Part shown: positions 8,564 through 16,550 of the stretch, in pieces | Position numbering within the stretch: the stretch's first letter is position 1 | Layout: each line of letters begins with the position of its first letter | NCBI GenBank assembly: GCA_963821705.1 | Contig: CAWGEV010000006.1 | Location: 1 to 64,000 of the forward strand | Source of the DNA: DASUPK01 sp963821705 | GTDB lineage: Bacteria; Actinomycetota; Thermoleophilia; Solirubrobacterales; 70-9 | Direction of reading: 5' to 3' | DNA: 64,000 bases | Translations under genes and position numbers: made by a program | The notes under the pieces: model-generated | What the model was told of the DNA's origin: nothing | The model's input: only the letters and a program-made list of their open reading frames with translations | The model's database searches: none

Positions 8564-10531
8564 CTACCTGACCAGTCGCACCTCGAGCGGCGGGCTGAGC
8601 AGCACTCCCGCGCCATCGGCCAGCGCCAGGATCCGCGCGACGTAGGCCCGGGTCTCCGGATAGGGCGGGATGCACCCGCAGGCGGCGACCGCCCCCGATC
8701 CCGCGTTGTACCCGGCCAGCGCGAGCGGCACCGAGCGGAAGCGCCTGAGCAGATCCGACATCAGGTGGGCCTGCGCGTCGATCGAGGCGACCGGGTCGAA
8801 CGGGTCACGCAGGCCGTAGGAGCGCCCGGTGGCGGGCATGAACTGCGCGATGCCGAGGGCCCCGGCCGGCGATACCGCGCGCGGGTTGAAGCCGGACTCC
8901 GCCATCAGCTGGGCGGCGAGCAGCCCCGGCGAGACGTTCCAGCGCGACGCGGAGCGCAGCAGCGGGGACCGGTACGCGGCCGGGACGAACGCGGGGAGCC
9001 CCGAGCTCCGGCCGAGACCCTCCTCGTCGCCGAGTGACCCGCCCGGCGCCACCGAGTTGCCCGCCTGCGAGCAGGGAGGCGGACCGGCCTGGAAACCGAA
9101 GTGCCAGGCCTCCCACGCATACCGGCGAACGAAGCCGAACCGCCCCGCGTTGGAGGCCAGCCATCCGTATGCCGAGGACGGCCCCAGGTCGAGCTCGGTG
9201 GCGCAGCGGTGAAGCGAATGGCCGGGCGGCGCCACCCAGCGCGGATCGGGATGGCGGGCGAAGAGCTGGGCCTGCTCGGCGTCGGAGCGGTAGCCCGAGA
9301 CGACGACGAGATCCAAACCGGCGCGCCTCGCCGCGGCCGCCATCCGGTCGTAGGCGGCAGCGACGTCCGGTCGCATCCCCTCCCCGTCCCGGTAGGCGAG
9401 CGGCCCCGAGTAGCCGCCGCCACTCGCCTCGGATGGCATGCCAGTCCACGACGGCGCGGGCGCCGAGGCCTCGGCGACCGCCGTCGCCACCACCGGGATC
9501 GGGCGGCGATCGGCGAGCCGGTCCCCGCCGGGCAGCCTCGCGGGATCGACCTCGCCGGCCACCGTGACCCGTGCCCGAAGCGGCGGGTCCGCGGCCGCAT
9601 CGGGAAACGAGATCCGCAGCCGCCCCACCTCGACCCGGTTGCGCCGGGCCGCATCGAGGGCCGCGAGCCGCGCCCGGGCGAGATAGTCGCCCTTCGAGAG
9701 GTGGCGTGGGTTGGGCGAGCCGTTTGGCAGCCGCGGCGGCGCAAGCAGCGCCGGCACGTCGTCGCGCATGCTGCGGACGGCAGAGAGGGCGGCGAGGTCG
9801 GCGGCCCGCTGCACCCGTCCCCGACCGGTCGCGGCGCCACCGATCGCCGCCAGTGCCAGCGCGGCGAGCACCAGGATCAACCCCGCTCCCAGCACGGCGG
9901 GCAGCGCCTGACCGCGATCCCCCGGACCGGCCCTGCGGGTCCGGTCGGCCGCGGTGCGGCCCAGCCCCAGCAGCCGCCGGGCGATGCCCTCGGCGAGCTC
10001 CGAGTCCTTCCCGCCCGCCCGCACTCCGGCCAGCGCCCGGCGGACGGCGAACCCGCCCACGGGCCTGCTCGCCACCCGCGCCGGCAACCGGCGGCGGGAC
10101 ATCTCCGCGACCGCGAGGGCCGCGAGCGAGCGCTCCTCGGGCAGGGCGACCAGGAGACACCCGCCGGCGACATCCAGGTCACCGGTCTCCAGCGCCGGGA
10201 CCCAGAGGCCCCCCGGCAGATGGATCACCGCCAGCTCCGCCTCCGATCCGGGCAGCGCCCTCGCCAGCTCCGGCAGCGGGTCGGCCTCGAGCGCGAGATG
10301 ACAGATCTGGCCGCGAGCCGAGGCCCGCAGCCCGGTTGCCCTGAGCGCCTCCTCCACGCGGCGGGCGCCGGGAGCAGCCAGCAGCGTCGGTGCCCGGCGG
10401 CGGGCGCCCTCCCCCGCCTCGACGAACAGCGTCGGCGCCCCCGTGAGAGCCGCCGCCTCGACCGCCACGGCCGCCGCCAGCCCGAGGCTCGAGCCCCGCT
10501 CGGTGCCCCCGGCGATGATCGCCTGGGTCAC
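8564..10531 (-). CDS. TadG-like protein fused to VanY-type carboxypeptidase and SLT lytic transglycosylase
   Basis: A 655-residue multidomain protein, last of a three-gene operon. Residues 1-200 look like a degenerate MinD/CpaE-type ATPase fold (GGTERGSSLG sits where a P-loop would be). Residues 207-260 carry the GQALP-type TadE/TadG anchor helix followed by RAADLAALSAVRSM. Residues about 385-480 are a D,D-carboxypeptidase of the VanY family (SGYRSDAEQ; HSLHRCATELDLG; EAWHFGF, the Zn ligands). Residues about 533-650 are a soluble lytic transglycosylase domain (AESGFNPRAVSPAGALGIAQFMP, with the catalytic Glu; GYNAGSGAV). It therefore joins a pilus-type membrane anchor with two cell-wall-cutting activities. 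The start overlaps the preceding TadE-like stop by ATGA. Confidence 0.85.
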   Translation of the reverse strand: MTQAIIAGGTERGSSLGLAAAVAVEAAALTGAPTLFVEAGEGARRRAPTLLAAPGARRVEEALRATGLRASARGQICHLALEADPLPELARALPGSEAELAVIHLPGGLWVPALETGDLDVAGGCLLVALPEERSLAALAVAEMSRRRLPARVASRPVGGFAVRRALAGVRAGGKDSELAEGIARRLLGLGRTAADRTRRAGPGDRGQALPAVLGAGLILVLAALALAAIGGAATGRGRVQRAADLAALSAVRSMRDDVPALLAPPRLPNGSPNPRHLSKGDYLARARLAALDAARRNRVEVGRLRISFPDAAADPPLRARVTVAGEVDPARLPGGDRLADRRPIPVVATAVAEASAPAPSWTGMPSEASGGGYSGPLAYRDGEGMRPDVAAAYDRMAAAARRAGLDLVVVSGYRSDAEQAQLFARHPDPRWVAPPGHSLHRCATELDLGPSSAYGWLASNAGRFGFVRRYAWEAWHFGFQAGPPPCSQAGNSVAPGGSLGDEEGLGRSSGLPAFVPAAYRSPLLRSASRWNVSPGLLAAQLMAESGFNPRAVSPAGALGIAQFMPATGRSYGLRDPFDPVASIDAQAHLMSDLLRRFRSVPLALAGYNAGSGAVAACGCIPPYPETRAYVARILALADGAGVLLSPPLEVRLVR

Positions 10532-10881
10532 CGCCCCGCTCCTCGCGGGCCGCGCGACCAGGCCTCGGAGCTGATGGTGAGGGCGTCGGAGATCGCCGCG
10601 AGCGGGGCCGGCGGCCGCAGTTCGATCCGCACCTTCCCGCCGTCGGCGCTGACCTTGGAGCGATCGCGCGCCCAGCCGGGCAGGGCGGCGCGCGCGGCGC
10701 GGCGCGCGTCATCACCCGAGACCCCGGCGAGCGCGCCTGCCTCGGCGGCCCCGTCCGCGATCGTCAGCGAGTAGCCGACCACCAGCAGCTGGAGGGCGAT
10801 CGCCGCCGCCAAGAACAGTGCCGGCAGCGCGGCGAGGAGCTCGACCGAGGCCTGCCCCGACGCCGCCCTACCGGCCGGCAT
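10528..10881 (-). CDS. TadE-like pseudopilin-type membrane protein (second copy)
   Basis: A 117-residue protein with the TadE signature: a short N-terminus, GQASVELLAALPAL, then one hydrophobic helix and a small extracytoplasmic part. The E of SVE lies at the position used for pilin-like recognition in this family. Its start overlaps the upstream TadE-like gene by 14 bp and its stop overlaps the TadG fusion by 4 bp, so the three proteins are made together. Likely a component of, or accessory to, a Flp/Tad-like envelope machine. No TadA ATPase, TadB/C or prepilin peptidase is present in the window. Confidence 0.8.
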   Translation of the reverse strand: MPAGRAASGQASVELLAALPALFLAAAIALQLLVVGYSLTIADGAAEAGALAGVSGDDARRAARAALPGWARDRSKVSADGGKVRIELRPPAPLAAISDALTISSEAWSRGPRGAGR

Positions 10882-11221
10882 CCCCGTCGAGAGTCGACGC
10901 GGCCGAGACCGACGGCATCGGGATCCCCGGTACCAGGGCGGGCACCCGGACCCTGACGCGGACCCCGTCGCCCGAGTGGATCACGGCGTGATCTCGCAGC
11001 GACCCGGGCAGCGAGCGGCGTGCCGCTGTCTCGGCGTCCGAGCCGACCTCCTCGGCCCGGGCCCCGGTCCTGGCGGCGTTGCCCGCGGACCACAGGGCCC
11101 AGCCCACGACCGCGGTCTGGCCGGCGATCACCAGGCAGACCGCGAGCGCGGGCAGCACCGCCACGAACTCCACCGATGCCTGCCCGCGGCCCCCCGCGGT
11201 GCCTTTCCGCCACTGACCCAC
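10868..11221 (-). CDS. TadE-like pseudopilin-type membrane protein (first copy)
   Basis: A 117-residue protein that opens with GRGQASVEFVAVLPALAV, the TadE hallmark, continues as a single transmembrane helix and ends with a small outer domain. First gene of the TadE-TadE-TadG/VanY/SLT operon. The GTG start at 11221 lies 6 bases behind TACGGT with no ribosome-binding site. Same length as its neighbour but only the N-terminal helix region is alike, so the two are probably distinct minor subunits. Confidence 0.8.
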   Translation of the reverse strand: MGQWRKGTAGGRGQASVEFVAVLPALAVCLVIAGQTAVVGWALWSAGNAARTGARAEEVGSDAETAARRSLPGSLRDHAVIHSGDGVRVRVRVPALVPGIPMPSVSAASTLDGDAGR

Positions 11222-11227
11222 GAGCCG

Positions 11228-11233
11228 ACCGTA
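11228..11233 (-). promoter_or_regulatory. Putative -10 box (TACGGT) for the TadE operon
   Basis: TACGGT ends 6 bases before the GTG start at 11221; leaderless arrangement. Confidence 0.45.
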
Positions 11234-11306
11234 GGCCCGGCTCAGTGACGGAACCGACGCCCAGTCAGCCGAATCGGTGACGGGCCGGCGCCGGCTTTGG
11301 CCCGGC

Positions 11307-11663
11307 TCAGCTGTAGGTGGTGGCCGACCGCCAGATCAGGAAGATCGCGGCGACGCAGGCGGCCATCAGCGCGATCCAGAGCACGACTCCGCCGCTCCAG
11401 GAGCGGAAATCGTCATAGGCGACCACCAGCAGCGCGATCCCGCCGACCGCGCCGAAGAGGCCCGCCTTGCGGGCGTCGCTCAGCGTCGCCAGCGTGAGCT
11501 GCTGCTCGCGATAGACCCGGTAGAGCAGCCAGGCGATCGCCGCGAAGAAGATCATCATCAGCGCCGCCAGCACGGTGGCGGCGGCCGCTCCGCCACCCGG
11601 CAGGAAGTCGATCCCGGCCGCCAGCGCCAGGATGATCGCGATGTTCCGGAGCGTCTGGAGCAC
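11307..11663 (-). CDS. Small integral membrane protein of unknown function
   Basis: A 118-residue protein with about four membrane helices (residues roughly 7-23, 28-47, 69-85 and 92-110) and a short basic loop (YRVYREQQ) between the second and third. I do not recognise a family with confidence. The GTG start is chosen because TAGAAT ends 7 bases upstream. It is transcribed toward the TadE operon, 85 bp away, but with its own promoter. Confidence 0.65.
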   Translation of the reverse strand: MLQTLRNIAIILALAAGIDFLPGGGAAAATVLAALMMIFFAAIAWLLYRVYREQQLTLATLSDARKAGLFGAVGGIALLVVAYDDFRSWSGGVVLWIALMAACVAAIFLIWRSATTYS

Positions 11664-11670
11664 TGCGGCG

Positions 11671-11676
11671 ATTCTA
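11671..11676 (-). promoter_or_regulatory. Putative -10 box (TAGAAT) for the small membrane protein
   Basis: TAGAAT ends 7 bases before GTG 11663; leaderless arrangement. Confidence 0.45.
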
Positions 11677-11801
11677 GGTCAGCGCCGCGGGCGAAGATTC
11701 CGCTTGCACTGGGGTGATGGTTGTGAAACCGTTGTCAATGGGTTTTGGTCGAATTTGCGAGAATCCGGCGGCCCGAGATTGAGAAACCGAAGAGGCGCCG
11801 T

Positions 11802-11807
11802 TAGCGT
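11802..11807 (+). promoter_or_regulatory. Putative -10 box (TAGCGT) for the HD hydrolase
   Basis: TAGCGT ends 6 bases before TTG 11814 and 9 before ATG 11817; no ribosome-binding site is seen. Confidence 0.35.
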
Positions 11808-11816
11808 TTCTACTTG

Positions 11817-12410
11817 ATGGCTGAAGTTTCGACTCCCTCTGAACCCCGCACCGACTCGGACCTGGCGGTCTCCGCGCTCCGCTTCGCGCGCCGGGTCCAC
11901 CTCGGCCAATACCGCAAGCAGACCGGCGAGCAGTTCGTCCAGCACCCGATCGCCGTCGCTCAGCTCCTCTCCGACGCGGGCTACGACGGCCCCCTGATCG
12001 CCGCGGCGTACCTCCACGACGTCGTGGAGAAGACCGACGTGCAGCTCGACGAGATCCGCGAGCGGTTCGGCCCGCAGGTCGCCTCGCTGGTCGAGTGCCT
12101 CAGCGAGAGCCCGGAGATCGACGGCTACGGCGCCCGCAAGCGCGCGCTCCGCAAGGCCATCCTCGACTCGGGCGGGGACGCCGTCGTCATCTACGCCGCG
12201 GACCGGGTGGCCAACATGCGCGACTGGCTCAAGGTGGCCCCGGAGGATCGCCCGGCCTGCGGCCAGCGCCTCGGCACCACCCTCGACGAGCGCCTCCAGC
12301 TCTGGAGCGAGGATCTGGAGGAGCTCCACGATCTCGACCCCGACATTCCGTTCCTCGCTGAGATCGAGACCGAGCTCGGCGCTCTCAAGGCCGACGCCCA
12401 GGTTCGGTAG
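11817..12410 (+). CDS. HD-domain phosphohydrolase, RelA/SpoT-hydrolase-like
   Basis: A 197-residue cytoplasmic protein made of one HD domain. Visible metal/catalytic motifs are the His of QHPIAVAQ, the HD pair in AAAYLHDVVEKTDV, and the Asp in YAADRVANM, the layout of the SpoT/MESH1 hydrolase domain that removes pyrophosphate from (p)ppGpp. There is no synthetase domain, so it would be a stand-alone small alarmone hydrolase or act on another nucleotide. TTG 11814, directly before the ATG, is an alternative start that fits the upstream TAGCGT better. No operon partner is evident. Confidence 0.8.
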   Translation: MAEVSTPSEPRTDSDLAVSALRFARRVHLGQYRKQTGEQFVQHPIAVAQLLSDAGYDGPLIAAAYLHDVVEKTDVQLDEIRERFGPQVASLVECLSESPEIDGYGARKRALRKAILDSGGDAVVIYAADRVANMRDWLKVAPEDRPACGQRLGTTLDERLQLWSEDLEELHDLDPDIPFLAEIETELGALKADAQVR

Positions 12411-12602
12411 CACTCGCGTTACATCCGGGTCTTCACCGATTCATCGCTCCGCCTGACTCACTATCCTGCCTTCGCCTCGCGGTTCACGGCCTCGCCGGCA
12501 ACGCCTCAACGACTCCCCCTGACTCCCGCCGACCACAGCCAATTCGCGATCGGTTTCGATCGCCGAGACCTACCCAGGCTCCACGAGCTCTGGGACGAGA
12601 TC

Positions 12603-13541
12603 GTGCTCTCCGAGCGCTGGTCCGAGGGCGAGATGGCCGACCGCTTCGAGTCCGCCTGGGCCGACCTTCACGGCCTCGGCTCGATCGCGACCGGCGGCTG
12701 GAGCGGCGCGGCGATGGCGGCACTGGACTTCGCCGGCGTGAAGGGCGAGAAGGTCCTCTGCCCCTCCAACACCTTCATGGCGACACCCCTGGCGATCATC
12801 CACTCGGGAGGCGAGCCCGTATTCGTCGACTGCAACCGCGAGGACCTCTGCATGTCCTTCGAGGACTTCGAGCGCAAGGCCGAGGAGCACAGGCCGCGGG
12901 CGGCGGTCCTCGTCCATATCGGGGGGCACGTCGCCTTCGACTCCGATCGGATCGCCGAGTACTGCCGCGCCAACGACATCTTCCTGCTCGAGGACTGCGC
13001 CCACGCCCACGGTGCCACCTGGAACGGCCGGCGGCCGGGCTCGTGGGGCGACGCCGGCGCCTACTCCTTCTACGCGACCAAGACGGTCTCCACGGGTGAG
13101 GGCGGCATGCTGGTCTCGAGCCGCGAGGAGCTGCTCGACCACGCCCGCGCCTTCCGCAACTACGGCAAGCCGGACCACAAGGTCGAGGGGCTCAACCTGC
13201 GGATGAGCGAGTTCACCGCCGCCATCGGGCTGGTGCAGACCGAGCGGCTCGAGGAGATCGTCGCCCGCAAGAACGCGGTCGCGCGCGAGCAGCTCGACCC
13301 CGTCTACAGCTCCCGGCTCGAGCTTCCCGAGGGAATGACCTCGGGCCTCTACAAGTACGTAGTCTTTGAGCCGATCGAGCGCTCGACGGGGAAGGTCTAC
13401 GAGGATCCCTGCCACCGGATCATGGGGACCCGCGACGAACTTCCGAACACCGACTGGGTGGCGCAGAATCACTGGTGCGTGCCGCTCTACTACGCGCCGG
13501 CGCTCGAGATCGACGAGGTTTCTGTGGAGGAGACAGCATGA
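12603..13541 (+). CDS. DegT/DnrJ/EryC1 family sugar aminotransferase
   Basis: A PLP-dependent aminotransferase of nucleotide-sugar pathways, 312 residues from GTG 12603. The PLP-binding Lys is in SFYATKTVSTGEGG; other family marks are LLEDCAHAHGA and the G-S pair near GGWSG. The open frame and conserved protein (FDRRDLPRLHELWDEIV) continue upstream of 12603 to at least 12519, where CTG is the only candidate start, so the true N-terminus is probably longer. The protein is also shorter than usual at its C-terminus. Its TGA overlaps the epimerase ATG (ATGA), so the two enzymes are co-translated and probably modify the same sugar. Confidence 0.85.
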   Translation: MLSERWSEGEMADRFESAWADLHGLGSIATGGWSGAAMAALDFAGVKGEKVLCPSNTFMATPLAIIHSGGEPVFVDCNREDLCMSFEDFERKAEEHRPRAAVLVHIGGHVAFDSDRIAEYCRANDIFLLEDCAHAHGATWNGRRPGSWGDAGAYSFYATKTVSTGEGGMLVSSREELLDHARAFRNYGKPDHKVEGLNLRMSEFTAAIGLVQTERLEEIVARKNAVAREQLDPVYSSRLELPEGMTSGLYKYVVFEPIERSTGKVYEDPCHRIMGTRDELPNTDWVAQNHWCVPLYYAPALEIDEVSVEETA

Positions 13542-14959
13542 GCAAGGTCCTGGTCACAGGCGGTTCCGGCTTCATCGGCTCGCACGTGGTCGACAAGCTG
13601 GCCGACGCCGGCTTCGAGCCGCGGATCTACGACCTGCAGCCCTCGCCGCACCACGAGCCGGGCTCGGTCGACATCGTGGTCGGTGATCTCTTCGACCACG
13701 AGACGCTCTGCGCTGCGATGGAGGACTGCGACACGGTCGTGCATCTCGCCGCCTACGCCGATGTCGGCATCGTCGCCGACGAGCCTGTCGACGCAGAGGC
13801 CTGCAACGCCCGCGGCACCCTCGCCGTGCTCGAGGCCGCCCGCGCGACCGGCACGCGCGTCGTCTACGGCAGCACGATCTGGGTCTACGGGGCCTCGGGC
13901 GACGGCCTGATCGACGAGGACGCTCCGCTCGGCCTTCCCGACCACCTCTACACGGCCAGCAAGCTGGCCGGCGAGATGTACTGCAGCTCGTACGAGGAGC
14001 TCTACGACGTGCCCTGCACGATCCTCCGCTTCGGCATCCCGTACGGCCCCCGGGCGAGGCCGGCCGCCGTCATCCCGATCTTCGTCTCGAAGGCGCTCAA
14101 GGGCGAGCCGCTGACGATCGCCGGCGACGGGCTCCAGACCCGCCGCTTCGTCTACGTCGAGGACCTCGCCGAGGGCGTGGTGGCCGGCGTCAAGCATGAG
14201 GGCGAGACGCGCGTCTTCAACCTCGCCGGCGACGAGATGGTCACCATCCGCGAGTTGGCCGACGTCGTCTCCGGTCTGATCGAAGACACCGAGATCGTCC
14301 ACACGTCCGGGCGCAACGGCGATTTCGGCGGCGCGGTCATCTCGAACGAGCGGGCCGCCGAGGAGCTCGGCTGGCGCGCCAGCACCCCGCTCCGCGAGGG
14401 CGTCCGCCGCTACCTGGCCTGGCTGGAGCCCGACCGGGCGCCGGCCCCCGAGCCCGTCGCACAGCCCGTCCCGGAGCCGGTGGCGGAGCCCGTCGAGAGG
14501 CCCGCTCCGGCGGTCGTCCCGGTGGCCTCGGTCAAGGAGCTGCCTGCCTGGCCGGACAAGCCGGCGCCGGCGTTCCTCAGCGCCTGGGTGGTCGCGCTCG
14601 CGTGCGGCGCCGGGACCCTGATCCCGTGGCTTCTGTCCTCCCGCACCGATGACTTCGGCACCGGCCAGTCCGGCTACGTGGCGATCACCTGCCTGATCGC
14701 GATCCTCGCCGCCCTCTGCGTCCTGCCGCTGGGCGCGGGCGGACGCCCCGCCCGAGGCTGGGTGTTCGCCGGTTGGCTGGTTGCGGCATGGGCCGTCCTC
14801 GACGCGATTCCCGGGTCGAGAGACGTGCTCAACCTCGGGATGCCCCACAGAGGGACGATCGCGCTCTGCCTGATGGGTCTGTTGATCGCAGTCGGGGTGG
14901 CGAGCGTTGCGATCAGATGGCGCCGCGAAGAGGCAGCCGCGGCCGACACCGTCAGTTAG
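13538..14959 (+). CDS. NAD-dependent sugar epimerase/dehydratase fused to a C-terminal membrane domain
   Basis: A 473-residue protein. Residues 1-300 are an extended short-chain dehydrogenase acting on nucleotide sugars: the Rossmann motif TGGSGFIGS, VVHLAAYADV, the catalytic YTASK pair and the RFGIPYGPRARP segment. Residues about 305-345 are a Pro/Ala/Glu-rich linker of repeated PVxEPV units. Residues about 350-465 hold four predicted membrane helices ending in a basic RWRREE tail. The epimerase would thus be tethered to the membrane, fitting a role in envelope glycan building. GGAGGAGACAGC precedes the ATG. Co-translated with the aminotransferase. Confidence 0.87.
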   Translation: MSKVLVTGGSGFIGSHVVDKLADAGFEPRIYDLQPSPHHEPGSVDIVVGDLFDHETLCAAMEDCDTVVHLAAYADVGIVADEPVDAEACNARGTLAVLEAARATGTRVVYGSTIWVYGASGDGLIDEDAPLGLPDHLYTASKLAGEMYCSSYEELYDVPCTILRFGIPYGPRARPAAVIPIFVSKALKGEPLTIAGDGLQTRRFVYVEDLAEGVVAGVKHEGETRVFNLAGDEMVTIRELADVVSGLIEDTEIVHTSGRNGDFGGAVISNERAAEELGWRASTPLREGVRRYLAWLEPDRAPAPEPVAQPVPEPVAEPVERPAPAVVPVASVKELPAWPDKPAPAFLSAWVVALACGAGTLIPWLLSSRTDDFGTGQSGYVAITCLIAILAALCVLPLGAGGRPARGWVFAGWLVAAWAVLDAIPGSRDVLNLGMPHRGTIALCLMGLLIAVGVASVAIRWRREEAAAADTVS

Positions 14960-15676
14960 CTAGAGCGCCACGGGCCTGAGGCCCGCTTCCCCGATCCTCT
15001 CCAGCACCGTCGGCAGCGCCGCGACCGTGCCGCGCCAGCATTCCGGCTCGCTGTAGTGGTCGGCGTCGTGGAGCAGCATCACGTCCCCGCCGACCAGGTC
15101 CTCGGTGACCTCGTCCGCGATCAGCTCCGGCGGCCTGCCGCCGCGCCAGTCATGCCCCCAGCGCGACCAGAGCAGCGACCGGAGGCCCCTCGCATTGACC
15201 TCGACCATGCCCGGATAGCTGAAGATCCCGTAGGGCGGACGGTACACGTCGGGCCGCAGGCCGACGGCGTCCTCGATCGAGGCGATGCCCCGCTCCAGGT
15301 CGTCGACGAAGGTCCGAGGGGCGAGCCTGAGCATGTTGCGATGGCGATGGCCGTGCACCGCCACCGTATGACCGGCGGCCGCGATCTCACGCGCCAGCGC
15401 CGGGTTCCGCTCGACCTGCTCGCCGCACAGGAAGAAGGTCGCCGGGGCCTGGGCGGCGGCCAGCGCCTGGAGGACGGCCGGAGTGCCCTCGGGGTGCGGC
15501 CCGTCGTCGAACGTCACCGCGACGCCGTCCGGCTCGTCGATCCGGCGGGGCAGGCCGAGCAGCCCGGCGACGCCGGGCACGATCGGGGCGAGCGCCGGGG
15601 TCCACCAAGCGGCCGCCGCGGCGGCCGAGCCGATGAGTAAAGCCTTGCGGATGGCAGGATGGTGCCACTCATGCAC
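14960..15676 (-). CDS. Polysaccharide deacetylase (NodB/CE4 family)
   Basis: A protein of about 238 residues. A hydrophobic N-terminal segment (residues about 8-32) looks like a signal anchor. The CE4 motifs follow: TFDDGPHPEGT (catalytic Asp pair), HGHRHRN (Zn-binding His residues) and RPPYG. It would remove acetyl groups from N-acetylglucosamine in peptidoglycan or another envelope polysaccharide. The stop directly abuts the epimerase stop. The GTG at 15676 is the best start; it overlaps by 6 bases the start of the divergent transporter at 15671, so one of the two starts may be wrong. Confidence 0.85.
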   Translation of the reverse strand: MHEWHHPAIRKALLIGSAAAAAAWWTPALAPIVPGVAGLLGLPRRIDEPDGVAVTFDDGPHPEGTPAVLQALAAAQAPATFFLCGEQVERNPALAREIAAAGHTVAVHGHRHRNMLRLAPRTFVDDLERGIASIEDAVGLRPDVYRPPYGIFSYPGMVEVNARGLRSLLWSRWGHDWRGGRPPELIADEVTEDLVGGDVMLLHDADHYSEPECWRGTVAALPTVLERIGEAGLRPVAL

Positions 15677-16550
15677 ACTGAGCTCGCCCTCGGCTTCGCC
15701 CTGGCGCTGGGCGCGGCCTGCTGCTACGAGACCGGTTACGCGCTCCAGGCGCTCGAAGCCAGGCGCCAGCCTTCCGAGCGGGCCCTGAAGCCATCCCTGA
15801 TCGGGCACCTGCTCACGCGGCCCGATCTGGGTGGGCGCCACGGCCCTCTCGCTGCTCGGCTGGCCGCTGCAGATCCTCGCCCTCGCCCATGCCCCGCTGA
15901 CGCTGGTCCAGCCGGTCCTCGCCCTGGGGCTTCTGCTGCTGCTCGCCCTCGGAGTCCGGATTCTGGGTGAGCACGTCGGTCCCAGGGAGATCGCCGCCGT
16001 GGCGCTGATCATCGTCTCGGTCGGCCTGTTCGCCTGGGCCGCGCCCCGCGAGTCCGGCCATGTCCCCCGGGACGCCGGGCTCGGAATCGCCCTTGCGGTG
16101 CTGATGGTGGTCACCGTGACCCCCTACGTGATCGGGCTGTTCGCGCGCAGGCCGTTCCCGATGATGCTGCTGGTCGCCAGCGCCGGGGCGGCCGACGGGA
16201 TGGCCGCCTTCGTCGCCAAGATCGTCGCCGAGGACGCCTCCGCGGGAGCCCTCCTCGCGACGCTGGCCTGGGTCGGGCTGGTGGCGGTGGTCGTTCTGGT
16301 CGGACTGACCAGCGAGACCTCGGCGCTCCAGCGCTTCCCGGCGACGCGCGTGGCCCCGACGGTCCTCGTCCTGCAGATCGTCATCCCCGTCGTCATGGCG
16401 CCGCTGGTCGGCGGCGAGAGCTGGAGCAACACGCCGCTCGGGGGCGCCGTCCTGGTGATCGCCCTAATCGGCGTCGCCGCGGGCGCCGGCCTGCTCGCGA
16501 GCTCCCCGGCCGTCGCTCAGCTCGCCGTCGGCGAGGCGCAGGACGGCTGA
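15671..16550 (+). CDS. DMT-type membrane transporter, one frameshift
   Basis: About 292 residues with nine or ten membrane helices, as in drug/metabolite transporters and related permeases. The first 52 residues (GFALALGAACCYETGYALQALEARR) lie in one frame and the rest, from WVGATALSLLGWPLQ, in the next. One extra C in the run at about 15822-15824 explains the shift: removing it gives RPIWVGATAL. ATG 15659 is an alternative start. Divergent from the deacetylase. Its last 87 bases overlap the 3' end of the glycosyltransferase on the other strand. Confidence 0.75.

Noticed and set aside
12411..12460. TTACATCCGGGTCTTCACC as a fifth PHO-type box
   Set aside because: Only two cores and 12 bp apart rather than 11, and the downstream gene is an aminotransferase; not enough.
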